Of a stretch of DNA of 64,000 bases, positions 14,198-25,800 are shown in pieces; the stretch's first letter is position 1; every line of letters begins with the position of its first letter. This DNA is from Stratiolaelaps scimitus (Eukaryota > Arthropoda > Arachnida > Mesostigmata > Laelapidae). The stretch covers positions 13,739,501 through 13,803,500 of the forward strand of contig JABWDB010000002.1 in the NCBI GenBank assembly GCA_019614645.1, written 5' to 3'. Under the pieces are notes generated by a model. That model was not told where the DNA came from and searched no databases. It worked only from the letters and a program-made list of their open reading frames with translations. Both the position numbers and the translations under genes were made by a program.

Positions 14198-14560
14198 TTA
14201 CTGGGTTCACACTAAGCGTTTATTCGCATCATACAAATCGCACCTAATCCGCATCCGATGCAGCACAACTGAAGCGAACGGTGGCGGCTTAAACGCATAA
14301 TTCGGCCCAGGCGTGTACGTTTAGCACCAGTGTGCCGGCGTACGGAGGATTTTACGGAGCCAACCGGTATTTTTTTCCGGTAGCGATGCAACAATATGAC
14401 GAATGTCACAATGTTTCCCACCGTCGTCGAATCGGAGTCAGCCTCCGCTGACAGTTTTTCCGCTTTCATGCAACGTTTGATGCGTTTCGCGATGTTCGTA
14501 CGCCGCATGACTGCGCCAAGGTGCGCTTCGGTGGGCTAGAAATTCATACTAGGCGGGGCT
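14198..14560. mobile_element. Possible Harbinger-type MITE, one end visible
   Basis: At 14198 a TTA triplet is followed by CTGGGTTCACACTAAGCG, which has the look of PIF/Harbinger-type ends (TTA target duplication, then a GGGTTCACACT-like terminus). The next 300 bases contain many short self-complementary GCATCGGATGC-like and CGATG-like motifs. I could not find a clean inverted copy of the end; the nearest, around 14527-14540 (GCGCTTCGGTGGGCTAG), is poor. A 98-codon minus-strand frame inside matches no transposase I know. Confidence 0.2.
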
Positions 14561-16655
14561 CGAGTTTCGAAACAGCCTGGGATCTATCACGGAAACGCAC
14601 AATACGGTTGGCAGGTGCAAAGCATCATTCACGTGAGTAGAGAGAAACCAGTGCCAAACACTGTATTCGTAATAGCTATTTTACCATTATTCCGATTTGT
14701 CTGTAGAACGAGTCGCTGCAATCTGCTGCTATGAGTAGAAAGTGACAACAAACAGAGAACGTGATCATTTTGAGGGTATGCCTTCCGCATTGCAGGTGGG
14801 CACGCAATCAAGTATGTGTAACCTAGTTAGGGAAGGCAAAGGCCATATCAGACTAGCTCGATATCGCATGCACAAATAAAATTACCCCACAGCGATTCGC
14901 TCTAACAGTTGATGGGCTTATTCAAAAAAAATGTATGCACAATAATCTAGAGAGTACATCTTATGATGATTCTAGATCCGGGGCTGAAACGCGCATACAT
15001 AAGAAATAGATGAGTAAACTATAACAACTTGGACCCATCTAATCTTGTTTTACGGTTTGCTGTTTCAGCAATATGCCGTAAGTTTAGTCCTGACGGAAGT
15101 TTGATGAACCGAGAGCAACTGGTAAGAGGCCCATTACTCTTACAACTTTCTTACTCAAGAGACTCGTTTCAGGTGTGCCAAAAATATATCACTACTCTTA
15201 ACAGCTAGGCACATTTTCCATGCATGCTGATCTACCGAAGAATAAAATGGCAGCGGGCGAGTTGATATCGTTTATTTTTACAAGGGAAAGCCACGCCACT
15301 CATTCTTTGTCTAACTAGGCAGGAACTAGATTACTTCCATAATACGCCGCCCTCAGTCTCGTGAAGGGCAGAGGTCTAAATGGCGTCGAAGTCCATCGGG
15401 CAGCTAATCGAGCCCAGTCTACCTCATCACCCATCTGCCACTTCTGGTCGACTTCCTCACGGCTCTTCCTTCCCAATCGTTCGCCACCGCCTTCGAAATT
15501 CCCCGTTCACCTCGGCCTCGCTAGCCCCCTCCTCCCGTTCCGTAACCCAACAAAAAGCTTCTTCCACCGTCGACGAGACGATATCGTATCGTGGCAACAG
15601 TGCGAAGACTAACCCGAAGCACTTTTTTTCTCGTCCTCCTTGGCGCGCAGGGACAAGAAGGCCTAAATCAGTGATCAGTGAGGCGGTTCACACACAGTCG
15701 CACAGGCATCGTCACCACACTTCGACTGTCGCGCACACCAGTCTCCCTTGCTCCCGAGGCTCTACGGCGCCGTTATGCGTGCGATCAAGTGGAAATTCAA
15801 AAGCTAAAAGGACATCTCTTTTACTACCCGCCGCATCGTGAGCGACGACTTTTCGCCGGTACCCAGTGACAAGTGGAGCACCAACAGCTGGAGCCCAAGT
15901 CTACAAAGATCTAGCCCGTCTACTCACTGGCCGTGGTCGTCTCTGAGCCTTGGCCCGCACTTATCGTGTCCTTCTTGTGTTATCCATTGCGTCGCGACGA
16001 TCTCACTATATATTTTTCTCAGTGAGAGATTTTCGCCCACAATGGACGATAGAGACAGATAACCGTAGTTCATATGGGGCGCCACAAGGATCCACCGGTC
16101 GCCTCACTCATCGTCGTCGATAATAAATAGAGGAACGATGGAGCTGTCATGTGCTTGCTGCAAATGAATTTCGTCACGGTCATATTATATTGGGAACTTT
16201 CTAGGATAATGTAATTAGTTAAATTCATTGCTGCGTGAGTGCAGGTATAAATGTGTGTGCTGAAAGAAAAATTATATGTAAAAAAATACATACAGTCTAC
16301 TATTTGTGTTCCCGTACTTCACGTAGACAAACCTAAGACAAATCTTGTGGGGCAAGTAACAGACAAAACGAAAGCTCTGAAGTTTGACTGATATTGAAGC
16401 AAGCCTACGGCGAGTCGTTGTGAGGTGCGAGAATCATTTGTTTCATTTATGTGTCTCCAGGCCTAGGTTAGGTGCCAAGGTGCATCCCCCCGCGGAAAAT
16501 GTCGAATTTCGCGTTCGAATTTCCAAAAACTACTCAAAAATTACAGGTGAAGAACAACTTAATTTTTTATGGATGCGAATAAATTTTCACTTAACTAATA
16601 ATACTAACAATGATAATAACTTTATTACCAAGTCTACAAGTATGAAACAGCATGT
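14561..16655. other. Non-coding region
   Basis: No confident gene. The patch at 15360-15840 is GC-rich and stays open in two frames for up to 153 codons. The product is a low-complexity Ser/Arg/His-rich string without a recognisable domain, so it is more likely untranslated or promoter DNA than a protein. Confidence 0.45.
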
Positions 16656-16742
16656 ACTCGCACGTGCCCCGTAAGATTCGAACCGGAGATCATATGCTGC
16701 CAAGTCTTTGGGCTTGCTCCAACCACGTGACCGTGCATTGGG
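16600..16742 (-). mobile_element. tRNA-like element, probably a SINE with an (ATT)-rich tail
   Basis: On the minus strand the order is: an A-box-like segment (TGGTTGGAGCAAGC), a short CCAA/TTGG hairpin, a B-box-like GGTTCGAATC, then ACGGGGCACGTGC, which can pair over five bases with GCACG upstream. An AT-rich tail of TTATTATCATTGTTA type follows. The T stem does not pair properly, so it is not a functional tRNA. It fits the layout of a tRNA-derived SINE. A second site with a comparable B-box-like core is at 25380-25415 (minus). Confidence 0.4.
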
Positions 16743-19298
16743 ACGAACTGCGTTGGGCGCACATTATTGCACTATTTGTGCACGTATGAGTTCTAGATCA
16801 CTAAGGACACCCTCGTGCCGAGTTTCCCTATCAAATGCATCAAAAACTATCAGTATGAAGTAGTATGTTATTCATATACGCTTATACATAAACGATTGGT
16901 AACTGTATTCTAGGATAGCGGCAAGCTCATGCTTAAGTCGCCCTTGTCGTGGTCGGTAGCAGTGCTGCGTTCGTCGCTCACAGCGCTACCTCAAGGGTGC
17001 CCAAGGAAAGCCGCACTGGCTTTCGGCATTGTCAAACAAAGAAGAAGCAGAGCGGAGGCCATCGTTCGATAGTCTCCTCTCGTCACTCGCCTGTTGTTCA
17101 CGACCTCTTGACTCAATGTTCCCTTCAATACTCATCGCAAGTCGACAAGTTTTTCTTCTAGAGACCACCCCCCCTCTTTCCCTCTCTCTAGCTTTGTGTG
17201 TGTGTGTCTCTATCTATTTGCGACTCGTCGTCCGCTCTTCTTGTCCTATAGATACACTTCGGCCCATACTCTCTTGTCGGATCCTTTCCCCCGCGTGCTG
17301 AATACACTTACTTGATACTCGGAAAATCGAAATGCGCCGTAGACAATTTTAATCTATATCCCACATACTCCCCGGCCCAGCGGCCTTAGCACTCTCGATA
17401 TGTGACTGTGTATCCAGAGGGATGCGCCTCGTCTTGTCCGGCCCCTTGTTTCATGAATATATACCCTTGAATCGACGTGTTTTGTGGCCAGCCATCCATC
17501 GATACGCACACGCTGTGCGTGCCTATTGCTGTAGCCCGCACATCGACATCTCCCTCCCCTCGCTCCACCATAATGTGGAGAGATTTAGAGTTCGGATTAC
17601 CATCTCCACCCGGCTGTGTCCATCAATCGACTGATAGGTGCACTACTACCAGCCATGTATTCGCGGCTGGATAAGGGCCCTCGAAGCCACTCGAAGACCG
17701 CCGCACGGCTATCCCGTCGTCGTGAGGCATCCCTGAGACTACTCCATAGAGGAGCATGATTATTACGATGATCAGCCGGAGGAGGCGGAAAAGCAAGAGG
17801 TGTGTTTCAGCTACAAGTTACCTCAAGGGCTCTTACGTGTCTCGTGCTCGCCGCTCCTTAATTCATTATTACCATCATGTATGTCCATGTTTGCAAATAC
17901 TCGAAGTCGAACTCGATTCCTCTTCGTCGTTTGTTGCAAGATACGAACGAACAAAGAAGTCAGAAGCGAGACAGAGAGAGAGAGAGAACGCGAGGAAAAG
18001 GAGGAAACACATGGACGGAACAACAACGATGTTCTGCGAGATCGTCGTGTACTCGGATAAAGCCTATAAAATAGGTACGCATGGGTCTCTCATACAGCTC
18101 AGCTCGACTGTATCGATAGCTTGCATGTGGAGAGTACTGGCCAAGTCTGTCGGGGTGTACTTTTGAGGCAAACACCACTACATGCATATAATGTCAGTTA
18201 TTGACATTTTTTTGGTATTCTTTGTATGCAGATTAATCTCCATTCGAAAGTTACCTACGATAATAATAATAATAATAATAATATAACGAAGATGATAGAG
18301 ATTTCTACTGCGATACAGGTATCACGGTCAACCGGTGACTGAGGTGTGGACTTCGTGTTTATCAAAGAAGTGACAGCGACACACTCCCATAAAATGTTGA
18401 GCAATTACTGGTTCAACCGCGATTCTATTTTCTTTGACTAAAAAAATATGAATATAGTATTAATGTGCGAGTGTGTTACGAATTAGCGATTCATTAACTA
18501 ATACGATCGCTTCCTATCTCTACGTTGCCGATGTACGGACTCAGTCACGTGAATTGTTCATGCGGAAAATTGGAGTACCAAACAAGGATACCTCGTTCGT
18601 ATGGAGCTCGATGACGTGCAACTAATTATCATCATTAGTGGCGACCGGAAACAGACCTTGAACACTCAGTAGTCGGCACGAAAAGATAGATCCGTATTTC
18701 GCACAAAGCCGCGTTTCGAATGTCGAAGCTGACGGATAATGGTGAGTATATACATATTATATATATATATATATATATATATAATATGTGTGTGTTCCCA
18801 CTCAATCCTGCACTGCTCCTCAGGCCTTCGGCCTACTTCTTTGAATGCACACGCGACATGGATTATCCCGGCGTGTCCCATTGCCACTGCCGGCACGAGT
18901 GACTTCCCTCGTCGCAGTTGTCCGCAGTGGACGCCATTCATTCACGGCACGCAGATCACTCGATAACGAGGCTAGATCTGTGTATTATATTTTTCACTAT
19001 GAAAACCTTCACGATAATCAGTTTAGGCACGGTGTTAGATTAGCGCTTGGATCCTCTCAGGAAGGGGCGACTGATAAGAGCCACCCATTGCGGCTGAACT
19101 CAGTGGGAACAGTAGTAGCACTGGGTCGGGCTTCGAATCGAAGAACTCGACCTTTACGTGGTGGGCAGTAGCTGCGAAAGGCGCAATGATCTCGTGTAAG
19201 CTATGACAGTTTTTCATGAGAAAGGAATAGATCCTATGCCTCACGTGGTAAGCCTGCGAAAGAAGCCGTAGATGATAAGGCTGGCCAACTAACACTGA
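16743..19298. other. Non-coding region with simple repeats
   Basis: No confident gene. It holds an (ATA)n tract at about 18260-18283, a GA-rich stretch near 17970-18005 and a palindromic (TA)n at 18752-18790. Confidence 0.55.
18752..18790. repeat. Palindromic (TA)n tract
   Basis: A run of TA/AT dinucleotides is bounded on the left by CATATTAT and on the right by ATAATATG, so the whole tract is self-complementary including its borders. Confidence 0.75.
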
Positions 19299-19400
19299 GG
19301 TAAATGTAAAGCTTTCTTGGTTTATTAAAGGCGCTGCAATTTCCTAATGCTTAGACTCCCTTATATGTCACGTAGCGGGGTTCGAACCTGCTGTGATTCA
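19299..19400 (-). mobile_element. SINE copy D (tRNA-like head plus conserved body)
   Basis: Read on the minus strand, a B-box-like GGTTCGAACC (about 19379-19388) and CCCGCTAC lead into GTGACATATAAGGGAG, TCTAAGCATT, AAATTGCAGC, CCTTTAATAAACC and AAGAAAGCTTTAC. The same ordered blocks occur at 21987-22062, 50580-50750 and 58295-58372, and in shorter form at 47321-47372. This is the copy with the clearest B-box joined to the body. Confidence 0.75.
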
Positions 19401-21496
19401 TGTGTGTGCATTCATGGTAATGTCCATTTATGTGTCATTGTGTTAAAAAAATAGCCTCGTTTAGGTTCATCACTGAATCAAATGTGAGCATCGCCTGGAG
19501 GGCGTGTATCCCTTGAGGACGAAACGACCATGCCGGTACATCGCATCCGCATCAACTGGCCCATTGATTTTGACGTTTGGTCCTTGCCGGATAGGCAGGC
19601 AACAGGTTTCCATCTCTTCGACTCACATGGGTGGAGCTTCGCCCTCACCCGTCACCAGTCCCTCTCTCTATTGACGTACTCTCCCTCGTGTTGGCCACGA
19701 GTCTCCGGCACTATCTTCGCCACCGAACTCTTGACGTAGGCCTTACTCCTGCGCCCACAACTACACGTCCGAACACGCTTGCGCTAACCTCCTACTTTGG
19801 ATGCAGGTGCTCAAAGCGTCTAGGTTCTACCTCACCCCCCCCCCAAATCTATATCTGACGAAGGGCTGTCGTACATTGGATTACCTGCCAAGTTGGCAAG
19901 GCACTTAAATGACACGCCTTTGTGAAAATACAAGCTTTATGTAATCATAACAATATTAATTTCTGGTAGAGATATTGGGCAGAAAAAACAACCCCAACTC
20001 TAACGGATAATGACATAACGAGCTCGGGTTCAGAAACTGATTTTTGTTCCCCAAGAATTCGGAACTCTCCCAAACAAAATTAACGAAATAGTCGACACAG
20101 ATGCAGCCGTAAATATGCTTTCCTGTATTCAAACTTATACGTAGAACGCTGTTTTTATGGGTCCATCTTATCACACGCCTTGCATATATTATACATTGTT
20201 TACCAGTTCTGGTGTGCGATATCCCTAGGATCAACTCCCAAGAATTCTTTGATCTCACATCGATTAAATGTTCAAGCTGGTTGGCTTTCTATAGGAGGTT
20301 TTTTTATTTTCACACAATGCGGAGCGCCGTCAATTATTTCCAAAAATATTTCTAGAGTCATTACTGTACGTAGTATACGCTGTATTGATTTGGACCGAAA
20401 CGGAAATCCTCAATGTCGGAATTTCTCCACTGATACTACTTAGTGAAGTTATAGCCTACAAATGTGGCTGTGAAAAGGTATTATTAGTGTTTCAGCAATG
20501 CACAGCTGTATATATATATATATATATACGTATACAATTTTGTCTCGATTATACTAAACTAGTTGAAAACAATTGACTTGAACTAAATTGCAAGTACACC
20601 AAGCGCACAAATATAACAAAGCACTGTTGCTCTGTCATGGCCAGGGCAACAACTTACATGGCCAGCATTCATCATTTTTCTGTTCCAATTCCCATCCTTC
20701 ACCTTCACATATAATGATATATATTCTATATATCCACTTTTGCTCAACAGGCAAAACACGACCTCCTGTATTCGTGTTCGTCCGTTTCATTATGCTGATG
20801 CTAGCAGGTCTCTATAGTCTGCCGCCTCTATCAGTGCAATTCGAACGACTGTGCCCTTCGTCATTTTCATGGGCGCACCCCGCCATGCTCGGCATCGTCC
20901 ATCTCTCCGCTAACAGCAGGGTCGGGCTAGCTGCCAAGCTCGAATCAAACAGCAGCCGCTCGCCTCAATGTCAACATGTTCACATTCAAGGAACGATTTG
21001 CTCATGCAGCCAATTCTTCCCGTGTTTATACGGCCACAACGCATATCAGCGGCAGATAGACGCACATCGCTTACTTGCTTGTTCGCTCCCTCTCTCTATC
21101 CTCGTGCATCCTGCACATTAATCGTATCGACGAGCGTCAACCTCGTCTACACATCGGTAGCGGCTGGCGTCAGGCTGGGACGGCACAGGGGATGCAGCTC
21201 AGATGCTATCGCAGCGTCCTACCGCTCAACGGTTGGCCTGAATTCTGAGTCCGATCAGAAGGTTGAACGCGAGCGGTCGGCTTGGGGGTGTGCGAGAGTA
21301 GGGTAGCCAACGGGCAGCTGGGAGCCGGTGAGAGAGTGTTACGAATCAAAACTTGTTTAGCGGACACTGCCCAGTCATTCGGCTCGCATCGTACTCCGCG
21401 CCAGCCAGCTCGTTCGTCCGTTTTGCTTCAACATCGCGAGGCCCGGTTAGCTGCAGTTAGTCTTCATCCACCCGGTGTGTGACGACCGACCACAAG
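19401..21496. promoter_or_regulatory. 5' flank and probable promoter/5' UTR of the La-motif gene
   Basis: The stretch 20830-21490 becomes GC-rich with many CpG and ends in the ATG at 21497. No TATA box is evident at a sensible distance. Further left is a short (TA)n at 20510-20528 and a C-run at 19835-19846. Two overlapping open frames at 20588-21306 have no protein-like features and read through this probable 5' UTR. Confidence 0.35.
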
Positions 21497-22816
21497 ATGG
21501 CGTACTACGAGAGACCCGCCGATATGTGTGCTCTGAGCATCTATGACCGAGGTAATCGTGGAACACATTATTTAATGTGAACTTTATCACTTTTCAACCG
21601 GCCCCCTGTATGTCGAGCATTTTATCAACAGTGATACTAGGCTAAGCTTAGCTTCGTTTGTTTTATAATAACAACTTATTCTAATGATTGTTGCTGGTAA
21701 TAAGAAATACGGTAACTTTCAGTGGTTTATTGCAACGTAGTCTTTAAGGCTCAGAAATGCCGGTCATAGACGGTCGCTTTCCGCCATCATCCAGATGATA
21801 ATCAGTAGATATTCAGTAGAGGGCAAATAAATTCGATCAGATTCGAGAGAACGCTCGAATTCAATTTGGACAACTTAGGACAAATGCCGTCAACATAAAA
21901 TCCATCTAGAATGTAATGACAACACGTTCCGCACCGGCAAACATATGATGGATGAGCTCATCACATAGCATGTCTATTTGACCACCCGTGACCTATAAGA
22001 GAGCTTAAGCACTGTAAAATTGCAGCTGTTTTAATAAACCAATAAAGCTTTACCTTCACCCACCAGCGAACCAGATGTAAGCACAGAAGGGAACAACTAC
22101 GCTTCGGTTGAGGCGAAATCTGCTGCACGTAAACGCGTGCGAAATATAGTCAGTCGCTACATGTGACTACCATGAAACGTAGATCAGCTATATAATAACC
22201 TGCCGAGATTTGATTGTATGTGCGTGTGTGTGTGTGTTTTGTGTATTACTTCGGCGCAGACGCCACACTCGGCATGATGGAGGCGATAGCGACCCGGACG
22301 AAGATGATCCTCAGTAAAGCTAATTTGAACAAGGATCCGGTGTTGAGGATCAATACCGATCCTGAGGGTTTCGTGCCGATTAAGATGATCGCTGACCTAC
22401 ACCAAATTAAGGTTATAAAGGAGGAAGAGGACTTCGTCTTAAAGGTACGATTTTTCAAAACGGTGTTAATATACGAATTTTGATATGCGGCAGTCGGCAC
22501 AATGCTGTATGATTTGCTAGCGAAATGTGCATAGCCAGTAGGGTAGACACAGAGTGGGTAGAATGACCATCACGAAAGGCTCCCAAACGAGGAGCTGGAT
22601 GGTATGGAAGGAAGCTTAAGAGAGGCTACGATGCGGAGGGCTGAATGACGATGTTCTGTGTTGACCTTCCAGGCGCTCGAGAAGTCGCAAGCGTTCGAGG
22701 TTCGGGACAAAAAGAAAGTTCGGCTCGTACGTTCGCCGAGACCCTCGCAGGAGCAGGTGCCGAGTGTTAGTCGAACCGTAGAAGCAAATTTCGTCAATGT
22801 GCCTCCCCGTACCTAA
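21497..22816 (+). CDS. Short La-motif (LARP-type) protein, 127 aa, three exons
   Basis: Coding exons are 21497-21551, 22260-22444 and 22673-22816; phases match (1, then 0) and donors and acceptors are GT/AG. The ATG has a good context (A at -3, G at +4). Residues about 23-100 form a La motif: SKANLNKD, then TDPEGFVPIKMIADLHQI, then VLKALEKSQAFEVRDKKKVR, which lines up with LARP1-type motifs such as MDPEGYIPVTLIASFHRV. In known La and LARP proteins this winged helix binds RNA 3' ends or poly(A). Here the pocket is altered: positions equal to human La Q20, Y23, Y24, F35 and F55 are R31, M34, I35, V46 and L65, and only D33 is kept (D44). No RRM, LAM2 or DM15 domain follows. A GTGCCG at 22754 could be an alternative donor to further exons, so the protein may be longer in another isoform. 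Confidence 0.7.
21987..22062 (+). mobile_element. SINE copy A, in intron 1 of the La-motif gene
   Basis: The ordered blocks CCGTGACCTATAAGAGAG, CTTAAGCACTGTAAAATTGC, AGCT..TTTAATAAACC and AATAAAGCTTTACCTTCACC match copies C and D closely. The tRNA-like head is absent or unrecognisable, so the copy looks 5'-truncated. It contains an AATAAA in sense orientation inside the intron. Confidence 0.8.
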
Positions 22817-25800
22817 TTCCGACTGTGCACTGACATTATTTGATGCCGATGCTGATGTCATATTATTATACAATATAGGACCTTTATCGACTCGTCTCGA
22901 CATCGCATCATCCTCAATATTATTCTCCAACTTGTGGCTGTTTCAAAGTAGATACGTGTATATCTTAAACAGCAAGAATAACGCAAACAGATATGATCCG
23001 ACCACATTAGATGGAGACACCACATATCAGCCAGCTAGGCCCGCAGAGGCGCAGGGGTTCAAACGTCTAGCGAATGAGAGGTCTCGCACCGTGCGAGACC
23101 GTCCAAATTTCATTCGACAGTAGCGGGTATTCGCGTTGGTTGGTCGTTAGCTCTCGTCGATGATGTGTTCACAGGGTGACGATCTTGCCGTCGCAGCGGA
23201 ACCCGATTGGGGCAGATGGCTTTGATGCTTTTCTAACTAACACTATGACGGACGGATGAGGCCCATTGCGACCCTATGCCAAAAAGCTCACGTCCGTATT
23301 GAGACGAGCTGTTCAGTGTTCGTACTCTATTTTGGAGACGTATGCTGCGATTGGGAAAGAATATAGGAACAGGATTTTCCGTGTTTGGAGAAGGAACGTT
23401 TATGAGTGAACAGTTTGTCGTGGGAGGGGGTAGTTGGGTGAATTTGGTACTCTTTATAAAATGCCTTGCTAACTAATAAAAATATTATTAAGGTATTCAT
23501 TCGATCTGGTTTTTTCAAGTTGGGTATGCTTAGATAGCTGTTCTGATTGGCTGATAGCATTTAGCATGGGATTCTTGCAGTAAAACATGTTCTTTGAAGA
23601 ATGTATATTTAGTACTGTATTGTACATTTTGTTTTGTAAACAGTAACAAATTTTACTATTCAATTTGTTATTCTTAAAAGCATCAAAAGCAAACAAAAAA
23701 TAGAATCGCTAATTAGGTACGTTTGTGAGACACGGACGAACGCAAGTTGTCTAGTAACCAAAAAAATTATGCCCATACAGAAATCTAATACATGTATAAG
23801 CAGGGTCGGCACACTTATAGCCTTACGCCAATACCCGTATAGGTTTGTTTCCAATTAACGAAGCGGCTTTGAGAGTGAGTTGACACACTTGTTCAGGGAA
23901 TCCCTATCGACGCCACTCTAGGCTGCTGTCAGACCGAAGCAATCTCTCAGCTCATTGTGACAGTAGTGAATGCACTCTACTATGTATTTGTATATTGAGT
24001 GGAGGATCTGGATGAACAGTCCGTTAGGGGTTGGAGTTCGGGGGGGGGGGGGTTGGAACAGAGGCCGGACGTATCCGGGGAATTTTATTCAAAAGTGTTG
24101 CTCCTTCCGTCGTCCGCCATGATATCCCCACTGTCACCCTCGACAGCAGATGATCTCCTTGGTATTCAGCGAAGTTAATGGGTCAAAGAAGCACTTGCTA
24201 GGTCTGCTTGCATCGCGGCTTTATGGACCGTAGTGAGCTGTACTTTCTCGGCAAGCGCGGACGCTGCGGTCCGAAGGAAACTAAAATGGAAATGTGGATG
24301 GACCAGTGCTATATGCGGCACCGCAAAAGTTGACAGCGCTGACGACTAACCGACGACCAAAGTCCAGCAGAGGACTGACATAAGTTCATAGCGAGACTCA
24401 GGCTGACAAACTCTCCGTGCTGCGAGTCGTGCGACATGTCATGTGACATGGCCACTCTACTTCGGATCTGGTCTACTCGATATAAAAAGGAGCACTTATT
24501 GGTACAATGAAACTACTGTGCTCTCTATATCGTTTCTATCTCTATGTGTTTCGAGAGACACATACATAGATAGATAATACTATAATATGTGTATATATAT
24601 ATTAAGAGTGCAATTGGCGGGCCCGCGATTACAGCAATGCATAGGTTCTCCTAATTAAATAATAATAGTGGAGTGTCACAAATATTTAGGCTTATCATAA
24701 CATAATTGGTTGGTCAATCCGAATAGGCGCAGATTTCCAATGGACGTATTATCTAATTTTATCTTTGATTGCCTATTTCTAACAGATTATCTAATTGGTC
24801 ATCCCTGTGCTCTCTGCTTTCTTAATAATATTCCTTATGTTTTTCGATTTCGGATATTCATCGTTGCTTCTACCATGTACTGACTAGCACCGGCATCAAA
24901 ACAACATTATCAAGCGAAAAATAAACATGTTTTCAACTCATATTAAAGATTCATACCGTTCACACTACATAGCCTCCCCTTCTTCGGTTGTTTCTACCGA
25001 GCGCGAATCAGAGAGTCCGTCCGTTGAGCGACGACATAGCAAGGAAGCCTTTAGGTGATTTCGTTTTAATTATATCTATCGTACTATATTTTCAGAGATA
25101 TAGACGAAATTTTAGTTCGACATTATAGGACGCTTGTGGAGATGCGCTCCTTGTATCACACTCTGTCAACCAACCCGTCGTTTTTCTCTGATCATCTCAA
25201 CGGAAACAGCATAAGCACCACGATGACAGTAATGGATTGATATATATGATATATATATGTAGCTTGTCAGTAATTAGTGCCTCATGATCGGCATCTCTAT
25301 TCGGTGAATGTCAAAGTAAAGAAGTCTGTCACTCTCGAGCTGTCCGGGGTATCTATTTTTTGAAGATGTTGAAGAATCTGTTCCCCGTAGGATTCGATCT
25401 CCAAACGATGTTTTTGCTACTAGGCGTCTTGTTGTTCTTGTCTTATATATGTCTAAGAAGCACCAGCTATCTATCGCTTACTTGATGCGCATGTGAACTT
25501 CTAACTAATTCATTTTAGCAATGACAGCTGCGGACTCCCGTTGGGAACACAGTTGATGGATTTTTCACATGCGTACACCTAAACGTACCCTCTCCCTGGT
25601 AGATACTAGGCGTAGTATCATCAAGATCCAATGAGAGAAAGAGGTGGGCGTTGGACGATTGATACGTGGCCAGCCGTGCTTTCTTAGCTGTGAAAGATGT
25701 TGGAAATCGCCAGGTTTCTGTAGATTTATCGAGCAAACATTGCCACGATTCTCGTACAGGTCTCTTTTTGACTTCTGTGGGGAAACGGACTGGAATGACC

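Larger units (their letters stand above)
4465..14200. other. Long non-coding region with simple repeats and GC-rich patches
   Basis: No confident gene. It contains (GT)n near 4947-4964, (CT)n at 6211-6250, (TA)n at 7429-7456, a (TA)n near 8824-8845 next to a transposon-like end, a compound (TC)n(TA)n at 10763-10816, and GC-rich stretches at 6840-7390, 9040-9710, 10180-10620 and 13080-13620. The GC-rich stretches carry overlapping open frames on both strands, as expected of CpG-rich DNA without stops, and could be promoters or untranslated exons. Confidence 0.5.

Noticed and set aside
15380..15841. 153-codon open frame
   Set aside because: Ser/Arg/His-rich low-complexity product in a GC-rich patch, with another open frame overlapping; no splice signals or homology.
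20588..21121. 177-codon open frame upstream of the La-motif gene
   Set aside because: Low-complexity, His/Ser/Leu/Cys mix without domain; it overlaps a second frame and lies in the probable promoter or 5' UTR.
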